This document shows positions 1 to 9,935 of a stretch of DNA of 64,000 nucleotides, one piece after another (the stretch's first letter is position 1; each line of letters opens with the position of its first letter). The notes beneath the pieces were generated by a model, which was given only the letters and a program-made list of their open reading frames with translations, was not told the DNA's origin and searched no databases. The DNA is from Aequorivita aurantiaca (GTDB taxonomy: Bacteria; Bacteroidota; Bacteroidia; Flavobacteriales; Flavobacteriaceae), in assembly GCF_030410135.1 (NCBI RefSeq), contig NZ_JAUGQQ010000002.1, positions 62,001 through 126,000 of the forward strand, written 5' to 3'. The position numbers were made by a program, and so were the translations under genes.

Positions 1-654
1 GGCTTTCATTTGATTGCTCCTTGGAACAAGGTTTTTATTTATGAAGTGCGCCAGCAGGAGCTAAGCGAAAAAATGCAGGTGCTTTCTTCCAACGGACTTG
101 AAATAAAACTAGATGCATCTGCTTGGTTTCAGCCGTTGTACGGTGATGTTGCAAAATTGCATCAGGAAAAAGGAGAGGATTATTTGAAGCGTGTGATTCA
201 ACCTGCAATACGCAGTGCAGCCCGCAGCGTTGTAGGTCGTTACACTCCGGAGCAGCTTTATTCCAGCAAGCGTGACGCCATACAGGAGGAAATTTTTGAG
301 GAAACTAAAAAGATTTTAGATAAGCAATATGTGCAATTAAATGAAATATTGGTACGTGATGTAACCCTTCCACCGACAATAAAAGACGCAATTGAGCGAA
401 AACTGCGACAGGAGCAGGAATCATTGGAATATGAGTTCCGTTTGGAAAAGGCTACAAAAGAAGCAGAGCGCCAACGTATTGAGGCAGAAGGAAAGGCACG
501 CGCAAATAGTATTTTGAGCGCCTCGCTTACTGATAAAATTCTTCAGGAAAAAGGAATACAGGCAACTGTGGAACTCGCAAAATCATCAAACGCAAAAGTA
601 GTGGTGGTGGGCTCTGGAGAAAATGGACTGCCTCTGATTTTGGGGAATAATTAA
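1..654 (+). CDS. Prohibitin / SPFH (band 7) family protein, 5' truncated by window edge
   Basis: The frame is open from the first base (GFHLIAPWNKV...), so the start lies outside the window. The visible 217 residues hold the later part of an SPFH/band-7 domain and the long charged helix typical of prohibitins: DVTLPPTIKDAIERKLRQEQ, then an Ala/Glu/Arg-rich coiled coil (EFRLEKATKEAERQRIEAEG) and a Gly-rich tail (VVVVGSGENGLPLILGN). Prohibitins form membrane-attached ring scaffolds; a specific role here is not visible. The gene ends about 75 bases before a bidirectional terminator it shares with the convergent symporter gene. Confidence 0.85.
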   Translation, partial: GFHLIAPWNKVFIYEVRQQELSEKMQVLSSNGLEIKLDASAWFQPLYGDVAKLHQEKGEDYLKRVIQPAIRSAARSVVGRYTPEQLYSSKRDAIQEEIFEETKKILDKQYVQLNEILVRDVTLPPTIKDAIERKLRQEQESLEYEFRLEKATKEAERQRIEAEGKARANSILSASLTDKILQEKGIQATVELAKSSNAKVVVVGSGENGLPLILGNN

Positions 655-729
655 AATGGGTCCGGTAGAGCGCGGGCAAGAATTCTTATTCGATTACTAG
701 ATCAAATTATCCTTTTATTAATTAAAAAT

Positions 730-752
730 AAACCTTCCTTAAAGGAGGGTTT
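730..752. terminator. Bidirectional terminator between convergent genes
   Basis: A ten-base stem (aaaccttcct / aggagggttt, one G-T pair) with a three-base loop lies in the gap between the prohibitin-like gene and the symporter gene. It is flanked by T-rich sequence on the right and A-rich sequence on the left, so it can end transcription from both directions. Confidence 0.75.
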
Positions 753-768
753 ATTTTCAGAAATTATA

Positions 769-2496
769 TTAATTGGTGGTCCGAAAGGATTTTATAATCA
801 ATAATCCACAAACTAAGCTTACCAAAGATAGGATAAAGGCTAACAAATTATTGCCATAAATAAAATTCCCGATGGAGAAAAGAGCGCAATAAACACCAAT
901 TACACCTGCAAAAAATCCAAGAATCTTCATTCCAAACCCTTTAAATTTGGATTCATTTCCAAATATTAAACTGTTGAAACTGTTCAAGGTATCTGCCTCT
1001 GAGGGTTTTGTCAATAGTGTCACAAGCACCCAACCGACCGTGGTAATCGCTACACTAAAAACCAATTGCCAATGGCCCGCCATTTCAACTAAGGGGGTTT
1101 CCATTTTTCCATTTATAAAGAAAAATGCCGCAATTACAAATGAAATTACCATTGCGGCAATCTCACTGTATGGATTTATTCTGCTCCAAAACCAACGCAA
1201 AATAAACAGCAGACCAGTACCAGCGCCAATGGAAAGCAACAAATTGAAACCATCCCGGGCTTCTTCCAAAACCAATGCGAGCAAAGCTGCCAATATCATC
1301 ATAACAACAGTAGATGTTCTTCCCACGGCAACTTGTTCCTTCCCACTGGCTTCCTTCCTAAGAAATCTTACATAAAAATCATTTACCACATAAGAACTTC
1401 CCCAATTTAAATGAGTTGAAATGGTACTCATAAATGCAGCAATTAGTGATGTTATAACTATTCCTAACAAACCCGCTGGCAAAAAGGTTAGCATCGCAGG
1501 GTAGGAGAGGTCATTTTTTACAAAAGCCGGGTTCAAATTGGGAAAAGCTGCCTGTAAGCTTTCGATATTCGGATAGATGACAATTGATGCAAGTCCAATA
1601 ATAATCCACGGCCACGGGCGCAGGGCGTAATGCGCGAAATTAAAAAACAACGTTGCCCAAGTTGCGTGTTTTTCATTTTTCGCGGCAAGCATTCGCTGGG
1701 CAATATAGCCGCCACCACCGGGTTCGGCTCCTGGATACCAAACGCTCCACCACTGTACGGCAAGTGGAACAATGAGCAATGGGATCAACAGTTCCGGCTT
1801 TGAGAAATCTGGCAACATCGCAGTTTTTGCGGCCACGGCAGGAGTAGATAGAAGGTTTTCAATTCCACCGATTTCTGGCATATTTACTATAAAAATTGTA
1901 GCCCAAATACTGCCGACCATGGCAATAATGAATTGAACAAAATCAGTTAGTAAAACTCCCCGTAATCCGCCAAAAGCTGAATAAATCACCACCACAGGGG
2001 AAGCAATCAATAATACCTCAAAGGAAGACAACCCAAACATTACGTGGCCAATCTTAATCGCAGCCAAGCAAACGTTTGCCATAATAACAATGTTGAAAAA
2101 AACGCCAAGATAAATAGCCCGGAATCCTCTTAAAAATGCAGCACTCTTTCCGCTGTAGCGCAATTCGTAGAATTCTAAATCGGTTGTAATTCCGCTTCTT
2201 CGCCACAATTTTGCATAGAAAAAAACGGTGAGCATTCCCGTAAGCAAAAAGCTCCACCAAATCCAATTTCCGAATACACCATCCTCACGGATTACCCCCG
2301 CCACAAAATTTGGCGTATCCGCTGCAAAGGTTGTGGCAACCATACTTACGCCTAGCAACCACCATGGCATGTTTCTATCGGAAAGGAAAAATGATTTTGA
2401 ATCCTTGCCGGATTTTTTTGCAACAAGCAAACCAATAATTAAGAAAACAATAAAAAAGAGAATTATAATAATCCAATCGAGCGTGGCTAAATGCAT
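769..2496 (-). CDS. Sodium:solute symporter (SSS family)
   Basis: This 575-residue polytopic protein starts directly with a hydrophobic helix (LDWIIIILFFIVFLIIGLL) and shows about 13 hydrophobic segments. SSS-family signatures are visible: the KSFFLSDRNMPWW loop after helix 1, the VATTFAADTPNF segment, and the GGLRGVLLTDFVQF motif near residue 190, which matches the conserved GG-x-AV-x-TDxxQ region of SGLT/PutP-type carriers. It would import an organic solute with Na+; the substrate (sugar, amino acid or carboxylate) cannot be told from the sequence. It is a single gene, convergent with the prohibitin gene and divergent from the histidine operon. Confidence 0.9.
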   Translation of the reverse strand: MHLATLDWIIIILFFIVFLIIGLLVAKKSGKDSKSFFLSDRNMPWWLLGVSMVATTFAADTPNFVAGVIREDGVFGNWIWWSFLLTGMLTVFFYAKLWRRSGITTDLEFYELRYSGKSAAFLRGFRAIYLGVFFNIVIMANVCLAAIKIGHVMFGLSSFEVLLIASPVVVIYSAFGGLRGVLLTDFVQFIIAMVGSIWATIFIVNMPEIGGIENLLSTPAVAAKTAMLPDFSKPELLIPLLIVPLAVQWWSVWYPGAEPGGGGYIAQRMLAAKNEKHATWATLFFNFAHYALRPWPWIIIGLASIVIYPNIESLQAAFPNLNPAFVKNDLSYPAMLTFLPAGLLGIVITSLIAAFMSTISTHLNWGSSYVVNDFYVRFLRKEASGKEQVAVGRTSTVVMMILAALLALVLEEARDGFNLLLSIGAGTGLLFILRWFWSRINPYSEIAAMVISFVIAAFFFINGKMETPLVEMAGHWQLVFSVAITTVGWVLVTLLTKPSEADTLNSFNSLIFGNESKFKGFGMKILGFFAGVIGVYCALFSIGNFIYGNNLLAFILSLVSLVCGLLIIKSFRTTN

Positions 2497-2592
2497 AGGA
2501 AGTATTGATTTTTCAACGGTTCATAATTGCTTGGGTGAATGTAAAGAAATTGCCGTTAAAATTAATAAAGCGTTAAAATTTAATATTCACAG

Positions 2593-2622
2593 TTTTTTAA
2601 ACAAATATTTTGTTTAGATTTG
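2593..2622 (+). promoter_or_regulatory. Promoter of the histidine operon
   Basis: A perfect Bacteroidetes -7 box, TAgaTTTG, sits at 2615-2622, with a T-rich -33 region about 18 bases upstream. Transcription would start near 2628, only a few bases before the leader-peptide ATG at 2634. This agrees with the leader being the first translated unit of the his transcript. Confidence 0.65.
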
Positions 2623-2633
2623 GCGTCACAAAT

Positions 2634-2690
2634 ATGAACAATTCATTTTTACATCATCACCATATATTTTTCCACGCGCTCGCGAGGTGA
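2634..2690 (+). CDS. Histidine operon leader peptide (18 aa)
   Basis: A short open frame encodes MNNSFLHHHHIFFHALAR and then TGA. Five of its 18 residues are histidine, including four in a row at 2652-2663. It lies between a strong -7 box and a perfect terminator hairpin, directly upstream of hisG. In established his attenuators, stalling at the His codons when charged tRNA-His is scarce lets transcription continue into the operon. The composition and position make this call firm even though the gene is tiny. An antiterminator pairing is not obvious by eye; ccatat at 2660-2665 can pair with atatgg at 2690-2695, a possible first hairpin. Confidence 0.88.
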   Translation: MNNSFLHHHHIFFHALAR

Positions 2691-2720
2691 TATGGCTGTT
2701 GTATAAATTTCACAATATTC

Positions 2721-2754
2721 AAAAACCCGTTTGAGCAATCAAACGGGTTTTTTT
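2721..2754 (+). terminator. Attenuator terminator of the histidine operon
   Basis: This is a perfect 13-base stem (aaaaacccgtttg pairing with caaacgggttttt) with a six-base loop and a run of seven T, located 30 bases after the leader-peptide stop and 33 bases before hisG. An intrinsic terminator placed before the first gene of a biosynthetic operon is the hallmark of attenuation. Confidence 0.88.
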
Positions 2755-2786
2755 ATTCCCAGAACTCATCCAAAACAATCAAAAAA

Positions 2787-3644
2787 ATGGAACAATTAAA
2801 AATAGCGGTACAAAAAGCAGGGCGTCTTCACGATGAGTCGATGGCATTGCTAAAGGATTGCGGAATTTATATAGACAATGGTCGTGAGCAACTTAAAGCG
2901 GCTTCTTCAAATTTTCCTATAGAAATCTACTATTTGCGCAACGGCGATATTCCGCAGTATTTGAAGGATGGGGTTGTAGATTGCGCCATTCTGGGAGAAA
3001 ATATTTTGATTGAAAAAGGCCAAGAACTCAGCGTTGTGGATTGGTTGGGATTTTCCAAGTGTCGGGTTTCACTGGCCGTTCCTAAAACCTTTAAATATAA
3101 TTCCATTAATGACTTAAATGGGAAACGGATTGCAACAAGTTATCCAGAAACAACCCAAAATTTTTTAACGCAAAATAATATTCAAGCAGAACTGCACTTA
3201 ATAAATGGAAGCGTGGAAATTGCCCCTAATATTGGTCTTGCCGATGCAATCTGCGATATTGTTAGCAGCGGCAACACCTTATTCAAAAACAATTTAAAAG
3301 AAGTAGAGGTTATATTCAAAAGTCAGGCAGTATTGGCAGTTTCGCCATCCATTTCAAAAAAAGGAGGCGAAATTCTTAACAAGCTTCGCTTTAGGATTCG
3401 TTCAGTTTTGCACGGACGAAACTCGCGTTATGTACTTTTGAACGCCCCCAACCACAAACTTGCGGAAATTATTAATCTGCTTCCGGGCATGAAAAGCCCA
3501 ACGTTGCTTCCACTTGCTGAGGCAGGTTGGAGCAGCGTTCATTCCGTGGTAAATAGCGATGCTTTTTGGGAAGTAATAGAGGAATTGAGAGAAGCCGGCG
3601 CCGAAGGAATTCTGGTATGTCCTATTGAAAAAATGATAATATGA
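2787..3644 (+). CDS. hisG: ATP phosphoribosyltransferase, long form
   Basis: This enzyme catalyses the first step of histidine synthesis, joining ATP and PRPP. At 285 residues it is the long type: the catalytic bilobal region fills residues 1-210 (KIAVQKAGRL start, VDCAILGENIL, GLADAICDIVSSGNTL as the PRPP-binding motif). A C-terminal regulatory domain follows (about 211-285, LNAPNHKLAEIINLLPGM and AGAEGILVCPIEKMI), so no HisZ partner is needed and feedback inhibition by histidine is expected. It is the first structural gene after the attenuator, with 52 bases to hisD. Confidence 0.97.
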   Translation: MEQLKIAVQKAGRLHDESMALLKDCGIYIDNGREQLKAASSNFPIEIYYLRNGDIPQYLKDGVVDCAILGENILIEKGQELSVVDWLGFSKCRVSLAVPKTFKYNSINDLNGKRIATSYPETTQNFLTQNNIQAELHLINGSVEIAPNIGLADAICDIVSSGNTLFKNNLKEVEVIFKSQAVLAVSPSISKKGGEILNKLRFRIRSVLHGRNSRYVLLNAPNHKLAEIINLLPGMKSPTLLPLAEAGWSSVHSVVNSDAFWEVIEELREAGAEGILVCPIEKMII

Positions 3645-3696
3645 GTAATTACCGTAATCAAATCAAAATTAATATTATATAATTAAATTGTTAACA

Positions 3697-4995
3697 ATGA
3701 ACAAAATATACAACCCAAAACCCGCGTCTTGGCCAGAAATATTAGAACGTCCCCCGCAAAACCTTACAAATATTGAAGCGACGGTGAGTGATATTTTTTC
3801 AGAAATAAAGCTGAAAGGAGATCTGGCAGTAAAAAAATATACGCAGCTTTTCGATGGAATTGAAATTGAAAAATTAATGGTTTCTACGAATGAGTTAACC
3901 ACTTCTGAAAAAGAAATTACCTCGGACTTGAAGAATGCCATCAATCTGGCCAAAACAAATATTGAGAAATTTCATTGTGCACAAAAGTCAGAAAAAATAG
4001 TGTTGGAAACTTCTGAAGGAGTAAAATGCTGGCAGGAAAAACGGCCAATCCAGAAGGTGGGACTTTACATTCCGGGCGGCACCGCACCATTGTTTTCAAC
4101 CGTTTTAATGCTCGCCATTCCCGCGAAAATTGCTGGTTGTGAAGAAATCATACTATGCACGCCACCAAATAAAGAAGGAAAAATTGAGCCATCCATACTT
4201 TATGCAGCGAAACTTTGTGGAGTTACCAAAATATTTAAAATTGGCGGAATACAGGCCATTGGCGCAATGACATTTGGCACCGAATCAGTTCCTTCCGTTT
4301 ATAAAATTTTTGGCCCTGGAAATAATTTTGTGACAATTGCCAAACAAATAGCAACTAAACATGGAGTGGCAATAGACATGCCTGCGGGCCCTTCAGAATT
4401 GCTAGTTTTTGCTGATGAAACCGCCAATGCCTCATTTGTGGCCTCAGATCTATTGTCGCAAGCTGAACATGGTGCGGATAGTCAAGTTATTTTAATCACA
4501 ACTTCCCGAAGGTTATTAAATAATGTGGAAAAGGAACTTCAATCGCAACTTAAGGTATTGCCTCGTATAGCTGTTGCTTCACAATCACTTAACAATTCAA
4601 AATTGATTTTAGTGGAAACGAATTTAATGGCAATAAATCTTATTAATGAATATGCCCCCGAACATTTTCTCATAGTATCAAATGAGGAAGATTTTTTCAT
4701 TGAAAATATCCAAAATGCAGGGTCCGTTTTTATAGGCAGCTATACTCCGGAAAGCGCTGGTGATTATGCTTCCGGCACAAACCACACCTTGCCCACCAAC
4801 GGCTTTGCAAAACAATATAGCGGGGTAAATCTGGACAGTTTTTTGAAAACCATGACCTTTCAAAAGATTTCTGAAAAGGGAATCCAAAATATTGGCAGCG
4901 CCATTGAAATCATGGCTGAAGCTGAGGGGTTGCAGGCCCATAAAAATGCCGTGACCATAAGGTTGGAAAGTTTAAAAATGAGAGAAAATGCGTAA
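3697..4995 (+). CDS. hisD: Histidinol dehydrogenase
   Basis: This enzyme oxidises L-histidinol to histidine in two NAD-dependent steps. The ATG at 3697 gives 432 residues beginning MNKIYNPKP; the frame also opens at an in-frame TTG nine bases upstream, which is less likely. Family landmarks are the KVGLYIPGG loop, IFGPGNNFVTIAKQ, MPAGPSELLVFAD, and SQAEHGADSQ with the zinc-ligand Gln and His (about Q255 and H258). GDYASGTNHTLPT near the C terminus carries another conserved active-site region. The last eight bases overlap hisC, indicating translational coupling. Confidence 0.97.
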   Translation: MNKIYNPKPASWPEILERPPQNLTNIEATVSDIFSEIKLKGDLAVKKYTQLFDGIEIEKLMVSTNELTTSEKEITSDLKNAINLAKTNIEKFHCAQKSEKIVLETSEGVKCWQEKRPIQKVGLYIPGGTAPLFSTVLMLAIPAKIAGCEEIILCTPPNKEGKIEPSILYAAKLCGVTKIFKIGGIQAIGAMTFGTESVPSVYKIFGPGNNFVTIAKQIATKHGVAIDMPAGPSELLVFADETANASFVASDLLSQAEHGADSQVILITTSRRLLNNVEKELQSQLKVLPRIAVASQSLNNSKLILVETNLMAINLINEYAPEHFLIVSNEEDFFIENIQNAGSVFIGSYTPESAGDYASGTNHTLPTNGFAKQYSGVNLDSFLKTMTFQKISEKGIQNIGSAIEIMAEAEGLQAHKNAVTIRLESLKMRENA

Positions 4996-6040
4996 AAGTG
5001 AATTTAACATAAACCGCTTAGTTCGGCCAAACGTAGCCCAAATGAAACCATACAGCTCGGCCCGCGACGAATTCCAAAACTTTAATAAATCTATGGTTTT
5101 TCTCGATGCAAATGAAAATCCCTTTGAAAACCAAATTAATCGCTACCCGGACCCGAAGCAAATAAAGTTGAAACAGATGATTGCGGAGAAAAGGAATATT
5201 CCCCTTGCGAACACACTGTTGGGTAATGGGAGTGATGAAGTGGTCGACCTTATTTTTCGAACTTTTTGTGAACCGAAAAAGGATAATATAATCACGTTGC
5301 CGCCCACCTATGGCATGTATTCGGTCCTTTCAAATTTGAATGAAATTGAAAATAGGGAAGTAGTGCTCAATGCATGTTTTCAACCCAATTTGGAAGAGAT
5401 TTTCAGCGCTATCGATGCCCGCACCAAGTTGATATTTATCTGCTCTCCGAACAATCCCACCGGCAATTTAATTGATTCGAATTTAATTTTGGAATTGTTG
5501 GAAAATTTTGATGGATTGGTAGTGCTTGATGAAGCCTACATAGATTTTGCAAATGAAAAAAGTTGGACTTCCCGGTTGCCTCACTTTCCCAATTTAATAA
5601 TCACACAAACCCTTTCAAAAGCTTACGGAATGGCAGGAATTCGGGTGGGAATCTGTTTCGCTTCCGAAGCAATAATTAACCTTTTGAACAAAATCAAACC
5701 TCCCTATAATATCAGCGAATTGACGCAAGGAACTGCGATTTCCAAACTTCAGAATTTGAATAGAATCAAAGCAGAAATCAATGCAATAACAGAACAAAGA
5801 ACGCAATTATTTAAGGATTTTTCACAAATAAAATTTATCGAAAAAGTATATCCTTCCCAAGGAAATTTTATTCTCCTAAAAGTTGACGACGCCGAAAAAA
5901 GGTACATTCAATTATTGAATAAAGGTATTGTTGTAAGAAATAGAAGCATCCAACCACTTTGCGAAAACACGCTGCGCATCACCGTTGGCACGCCTTCAGA
6001 AAACCGAAATCTGATTGAAACACTTAAAAATTTGCCGTAA
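4988..6040 (+). CDS. hisC: Histidinol-phosphate aminotransferase
   Basis: This is a class I/II PLP aminotransferase of 350 residues that converts imidazole-acetol phosphate to histidinol phosphate. Visible motifs are the LDANENPF substrate-binding segment (39-46), NNPTGN (155-160), DEAYIDF (181-187) and the Schiff-base lysine K211 in [14 protein letters not shown]. The final [21 protein letters not shown] carries the conserved arginines. It overlaps hisD at its start, and its stop shares one base with the hisB ATG. Confidence 0.96.
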   Translation: MRKSEFNINRLVRPNVAQMKPYSSARDEFQNFNKSMVFLDANENPFENQINRYPDPKQIKLKQMIAEKRNIPLANTLLGNGSDEVVDLIFRTFCEPKKDNIITLPPTYGMYSVLSNLNEIENREVVLNACFQPNLEEIFSAIDARTKLIFICSPNNPTGNLIDSNLILELLENFDGLVVLDEAYIDFANEKSWTSRLPHFPNLIITQTLSKAYGMAGIRVGICFASEAIINLLNKIKPPYNISELTQGTAISKLQNLNRIKAEINAITEQRTQLFKDFSQIKFIEKVYPSQGNFILLKVDDAEKRYIQLLNKGIVVRNRSIQPLCENTLRITVGTPSENRNLIETLKNLP

Positions 6041-7176
6041 TGAATAAACCTGTATTGTTTATAGATCGCGACGGAACTTTGATAAAAGAAACCGTGGATG
6101 AGCAAATAGACGCTTTTGAAAAAATGATGTTCTATCCAAAAGTATTTACTTACCTCGGAAAAATTGCAACGGAATTGAATTTTGAATTGGTAATGATCAC
6201 CAATCAAGACGGGCTGGGAACCGATGCCTTTCCCGAAAACAGTTTTTGGCCGGTGCACAATTTTATAATGGCAGCATTTGAAAATGAGGGCGTGGTTTTT
6301 AAAAATGTCTTCATAGATAGAACTTTCCACCACGAGAAGGCACTAACGCGAAAACCAGGAACAGGGCTTCTGCAGGAATATTTCATGGAAAATTTTGATT
6401 TAAAAAATTCCTTCGTTATCGGAGATAGAATGACCGATATGGAGTTGGCCAAAAATCTGGGGGCGAAAGGAATATACATAAATGATGGCACCTATTTGGG
6501 CTTGAATGAAATTTCCTTTAAAACATCTGAGCTTCAGAAATATATTGCATTGGAAACAAGTGATTGGAAAAATATATACGAATTTTTGAAACTAAAACAG
6601 CGTGTTTCTGAATTGCACCGAAAAACCAATGAAACTGATATATTCATAAAACTGAATTTGGACGGAACCGGAAAAAGTGAAATAAATACCGGCATTGCAT
6701 TTTTTGATCACATGCTCGATCAACTGTCGCGGCACGGCCAAATAGACTTGGAAATTTCCGTAAAGGGCGATTTGGCGGTGGATGAGCATCACACCATAGA
6801 AGATACTGCCATTGCCTTAGGTGAGGTTTTTAATCGGGCGTTAGGCGACAAATTAGGATTGGAACGCTACGGTTTTTGCCTGCCTATGGATGATTGTTTG
6901 GCGCAAGTGGCAATTGATTTCGGTGGAAGAAATTGGTTGGTTTGGGACGCCGAATTCAATCGGGAAATGATTGGAAAGATGCCCACCGAGATGTTTTACC
7001 ATTTTTTTAAAAGCTTTACTGACGGCGCAAAGGCAAACCTCAATATTAAAGCTGAAGGAGCCAATGAACACCACAAGATTGAAGCAATTTTCAAGGCGTT
7101 TGCGAAAGCGATTAAAATGGCGGTAAAACGCGATACCGAAAAAATGATTTTACCCACAACCAAAGGGCTGCTGTAA
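6040..7176 (+). CDS. hisB: Bifunctional histidinol-phosphatase / imidazoleglycerol-phosphate dehydratase
   Basis: The 378-residue protein fuses two histidine enzymes. Residues 1-165 form a HAD phosphatase (FIDRDGTL with D9 and D11, [27 protein letters not shown]). Residues from about 190 form the dehydratase, with the paired metal-binding motifs [15 protein letters not shown] and [16 protein letters not shown]. This two-domain form is the arrangement also found in enteric bacteria. The start overlaps the hisC stop by one base, and the end overlaps the hisH ATG by one base. Confidence 0.96.
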   Translation: MNKPVLFIDRDGTLIKETVDEQIDAFEKMMFYPKVFTYLGKIATELNFELVMITNQDGLGTDAFPENSFWPVHNFIMAAFENEGVVFKNVFIDRTFHHEKALTRKPGTGLLQEYFMENFDLKNSFVIGDRMTDMELAKNLGAKGIYINDGTYLGLNEISFKTSELQKYIALETSDWKNIYEFLKLKQRVSELHRKTNETDIFIKLNLDGTGKSEINTGIAFFDHMLDQLSRHGQIDLEISVKGDLAVDEHHTIEDTAIALGEVFNRALGDKLGLERYGFCLPMDDCLAQVAIDFGGRNWLVWDAEFNREMIGKMPTEMFYHFFKSFTDGAKANLNIKAEGANEHHKIEAIFKAFAKAIKMAVKRDTEKMILPTTKGLL

Positions 7177-7769
7177 TGAAAATAGTAATAATAGATTATG
7201 GCGCCGGCAATATTCAAAGTATAAAATTTGCTTTCAAAAGAATGGGAGTGGAGGCAATCTTGAGCGATAGTAAGGAGGAAATCCGTCAAGCCGATAGAAT
7301 TATTTTTCCCGGTGTGGGCGAGGCAAGTTATGCAATGCAGAAATTGAAAAAATCGGGACTGGACACAGTTATTCCCACATTATCACAACCAGTTTTGGGA
7401 ATCTGTTTAGGGATGCAGTTGTTGTGTAACTCGTCTAAGGAAGGGAATACCCAAGGCATGGGAATTTTCAATGTTGATGTCAAAAAATTTGAGGGCAATA
7501 TAAAAGTGCCACAAATAGGCTGGAATAACATTTCGAACTTAAAATCCCAATTATTCGAGGGCATTCCAGAAAATGAATTTATGTATTCGGTACATAGCTT
7601 TTACGCCCCCCTGTGCGCGGAAGCCATTGCAACTTCAGAGTATGGAATTCAGTATGCATCCGCATTACAAAAAAATAATTTTTACGGCGTACAATTCCAT
7701 CCCGAAAAAAGCAGTAAGGTAGGAGCACAAATATTGAGCAATTTTTTAAATATAAATTCCAAAAAGTGA
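7176..7769 (+). CDS. hisH: Imidazole glycerol phosphate synthase, glutaminase subunit
   Basis: This is a class I glutamine amidotransferase of 197 residues that supplies ammonia to HisF. The nucleophile is C77 in [11 protein letters not shown], and the His/Glu pair lies in [11 protein letters not shown] near the end. The N-terminal [13 protein letters not shown] and IIFPGVGEA segments are typical. It follows hisB with a one-base overlap and precedes hisA by seven bases. Confidence 0.96.
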   Translation: MKIVIIDYGAGNIQSIKFAFKRMGVEAILSDSKEEIRQADRIIFPGVGEASYAMQKLKKSGLDTVIPTLSQPVLGICLGMQLLCNSSKEGNTQGMGIFNVDVKKFEGNIKVPQIGWNNISNLKSQLFEGIPENEFMYSVHSFYAPLCAEAIATSEYGIQYASALQKNNFYGVQFHPEKSSKVGAQILSNFLNINSKK

Positions 7770-7776
7770 AGGAGCT

Positions 7777-8535
7777 ATGAGAATAATTCCAGCAATAGAC
7801 ATTATTGACGGCAAATGTGTACGTCTTTCCAAAGGCGATTACACCACTAAGCAGATTTACAACGAAAATCCGCTGGAAGTTGGAAAACAATTTGAGGCCC
7901 ATGGCATAAAATATCTCCATTTGGTGGATTTGGATGGCGCAAAGGGCAACCATATTGTAAACCATAAAATTTTGAATGAAATTGCCTCAAAAACCTCCTT
8001 AATTATTGATTTCGGTGGAGGGCTAAAATCTGATAATGATTTAAAAATTGCTTTTGAAAATGGTGCAAATCAAATTACTGGTGGCAGTATAGCGGTAAAA
8101 AATCCTTCTATTTATATGGGATGGCTTCAAAAATATGGAAGCCAGAAAATAATTCTCGGCGCTGATGCAAGGAATGAAAAAGTGGCAATAAATGGTTGGA
8201 AAGAAAATTCAAAAGAGAACCTATTTCCATTTATTCAAAATTATGTTGAAAATGGAATTGAATACATAATTTGTACCGACATCAGCAAGGACGGCATGTT
8301 GCAAGGGCCTTCATTTGATTTGTATCAAAAAATCATAACAAAACTCCCGGCCAACAATCCTAAATTATTTAATGGTAATGAAATTAAACTCATTGCTTCC
8401 GGAGGAATTTCTACGATCTCTGACCTTCCAAAACTGGCCCTTTTGGGGTGTGAGGGAGCAATATTGGGCAAAGCCATTTATGAAAATCGAATTTCATTGA
8501 AACAACTTGAAAACTATATTTTAAATGTTGGCTAA
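7777..8535 (+). CDS. hisA: ProFAR isomerase (phosphoribosylformimino-AICAR-P isomerase)
   Basis: This is a TIM-barrel isomerase of 252 residues. The catalytic aspartates lie in [16 protein letters not shown] (D8) and [14 protein letters not shown], and the phosphate loops are FGGGLKSD and ASGGIST. Family length is about 240-250. Its last 11 bases overlap hisF, so the two barrels that act in sequence are translationally coupled. Confidence 0.96.
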   Translation: MRIIPAIDIIDGKCVRLSKGDYTTKQIYNENPLEVGKQFEAHGIKYLHLVDLDGAKGNHIVNHKILNEIASKTSLIIDFGGGLKSDNDLKIAFENGANQITGGSIAVKNPSIYMGWLQKYGSQKIILGADARNEKVAINGWKENSKENLFPFIQNYVENGIEYIICTDISKDGMLQGPSFDLYQKIITKLPANNPKLFNGNEIKLIASGGISTISDLPKLALLGCEGAILGKAIYENRISLKQLENYILNVG

Positions 8536-9280
8536 AAGAATTATTACCTGTCTCGACATCAAAGACGGCCGTGCTGTAAAGGGAATCAATTTTCTCAATT
8601 TACGCGATGCCGGAAACCCGGTAGAAATGGCAAAGTTTTATTCAGAGAATGGAGCTGACGAACTGGTTTTTCTGGATATTTCGGCAACAGAAGAACGCAG
8701 AAAAACATTGGCTGATTTGGTTTTGAAAGTAGCGGAAACCATTAGTATACCTTTCACTGTTGGCGGAGGAATTTCTTCGGTGGAAGACGTGGAAATTCTA
8801 TTGAAAAACGGCGCCGATAAAGTTTCATTGAATACTTCCGCCGTAAAAAATCCAAAATTGATCACTGAACTGGCGGCAAAATTTGGCTCACAGTGCATTG
8901 TCGTGGCCATTGATGCCAAACAACTTCACGATGAATGGATAGTGCATTTGTTGGGCGGAAAAGTTGCAACCAAAATTAATCTATTTCATTGGGCAAGGGA
9001 AGTTGAGAATAGAGGCGCTGGGGAAATTCTATTCACTTCCATGGATCACGACGGCACAAAAAATGGTTTTGCAAATATTGCCTTGACGAAACTTTCCGAG
9101 GAAGTAAAAATTCCTCTCATTGCTTCTGGCGGTGCAGGGAATATAAATCATTTTGTTGATGTGTTTGATGAAGGGAAAGCTGATGCTGCCTTGGCTGCGA
9201 GTGTTTTCCATTATAAGGAAATATCAATTTTGGAATTGAAATCTGAATTAAAACGAAACCAAATCCCGGTGCGATTATAA
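8525..9280 (+). CDS. hisF: Imidazole glycerol phosphate synthase, cyclase subunit
   Basis: This 251-residue TIM barrel cyclises PRFAR, using ammonia from HisH, to imidazole glycerol phosphate and AICAR. Motifs seen are [19 protein letters not shown] with the first catalytic aspartate, [17 protein letters not shown], and [13 protein letters not shown] with the second. It overlaps hisA and lies three bases before hisIE. Confidence 0.96.
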   Translation: MLAKRIITCLDIKDGRAVKGINFLNLRDAGNPVEMAKFYSENGADELVFLDISATEERRKTLADLVLKVAETISIPFTVGGGISSVEDVEILLKNGADKVSLNTSAVKNPKLITELAAKFGSQCIVVAIDAKQLHDEWIVHLLGGKVATKINLFHWAREVENRGAGEILFTSMDHDGTKNGFANIALTKLSEEVKIPLIASGGAGNINHFVDVFDEGKADAALAASVFHYKEISILELKSELKRNQIPVRL

Positions 9281-9283
9281 AAT

Positions 9284-9889
9284 ATGGAAATAGATTTTAA
9301 GAAATTCAAGGACGGTTTAGTGCCGGCAATAATTCAGGACAATATTACGCAGAACGTGTTGATGCTGGGTTATATGGACGAATCGGCATTTTTGAGAACC
9401 AAACAATTTAAACAAGTTACCTTTTATAGCCGCAGCAAAAAAAGGCTATGGACAAAAGGGGAGGAGAGTGGCAATTTTTTGGAAGTTGTTTCTATTGCAA
9501 TAGATTGCGATAATGATGCTTTGTTAATAAAAGTAAACCCCACCGGACCCGTTTGCCACAAAGGAACTGACACCTGTTGGGGAAACCAAAATATTGTGGA
9601 ATATGGTTTTCTATCTGTATTGGAAAAAACCATTCACAACAGAAAAAATGCGAGTACCAATGAGGGTAGTTATATTGCTTCGCTTTTTGAAAAAGGGATG
9701 AATAAAATTGCGCAAAAAGTGGGTGAAGAAACTATAGAAATGATTATTGAAGCAAAGGATACGAATGACGAACTTTTTTTAAATGAAAGTGCAGATTTGC
9801 TTTTCCATTACTTGATTTTGCTACAGGCAAAAGGATTTACCCTTCAGGACATTGTGAAAAAACTTCAGCAGCGGCACAAAGCAGAATAA
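9284..9889 (+). CDS. hisIE: Bifunctional phosphoribosyl-AMP cyclohydrolase / phosphoribosyl-ATP pyrophosphatase
   Basis: The 201-residue fusion carries HisI in its first half (MLGYMDESAF, FYSRSKKRLWTKGEESGN, DCDNDALLIKV, and CHKGTDTCW with metal-binding cysteines). HisE occupies about 110-201 (GSYIASLFEKGMNKIAQKVG, EETIEMIIEAKD, ESADLLFHYLILL). It is the last his gene. There is no strong terminator in the 46 bases to corA, so read-through into corA is possible. Confidence 0.96.
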   Translation: MEIDFKKFKDGLVPAIIQDNITQNVLMLGYMDESAFLRTKQFKQVTFYSRSKKRLWTKGEESGNFLEVVSIAIDCDNDALLIKVNPTGPVCHKGTDTCWGNQNIVEYGFLSVLEKTIHNRKNASTNEGSYIASLFEKGMNKIAQKVGEETIEMIIEAKDTNDELFLNESADLLFHYLILLQAKGFTLQDIVKKLQQRHKAE

Positions 9890-9935
9890 TTTTTTATACC
9901 TTTTATCTGTCCAAATTAAAATTATAAATCAATCC

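Noticed and set aside
9890-9935. Possible magnesium riboswitch before corA
   Set aside because: Only 46 bases separate hisIE from corA, which is too short for an M-box or ykoY element, and no such fold is visible.
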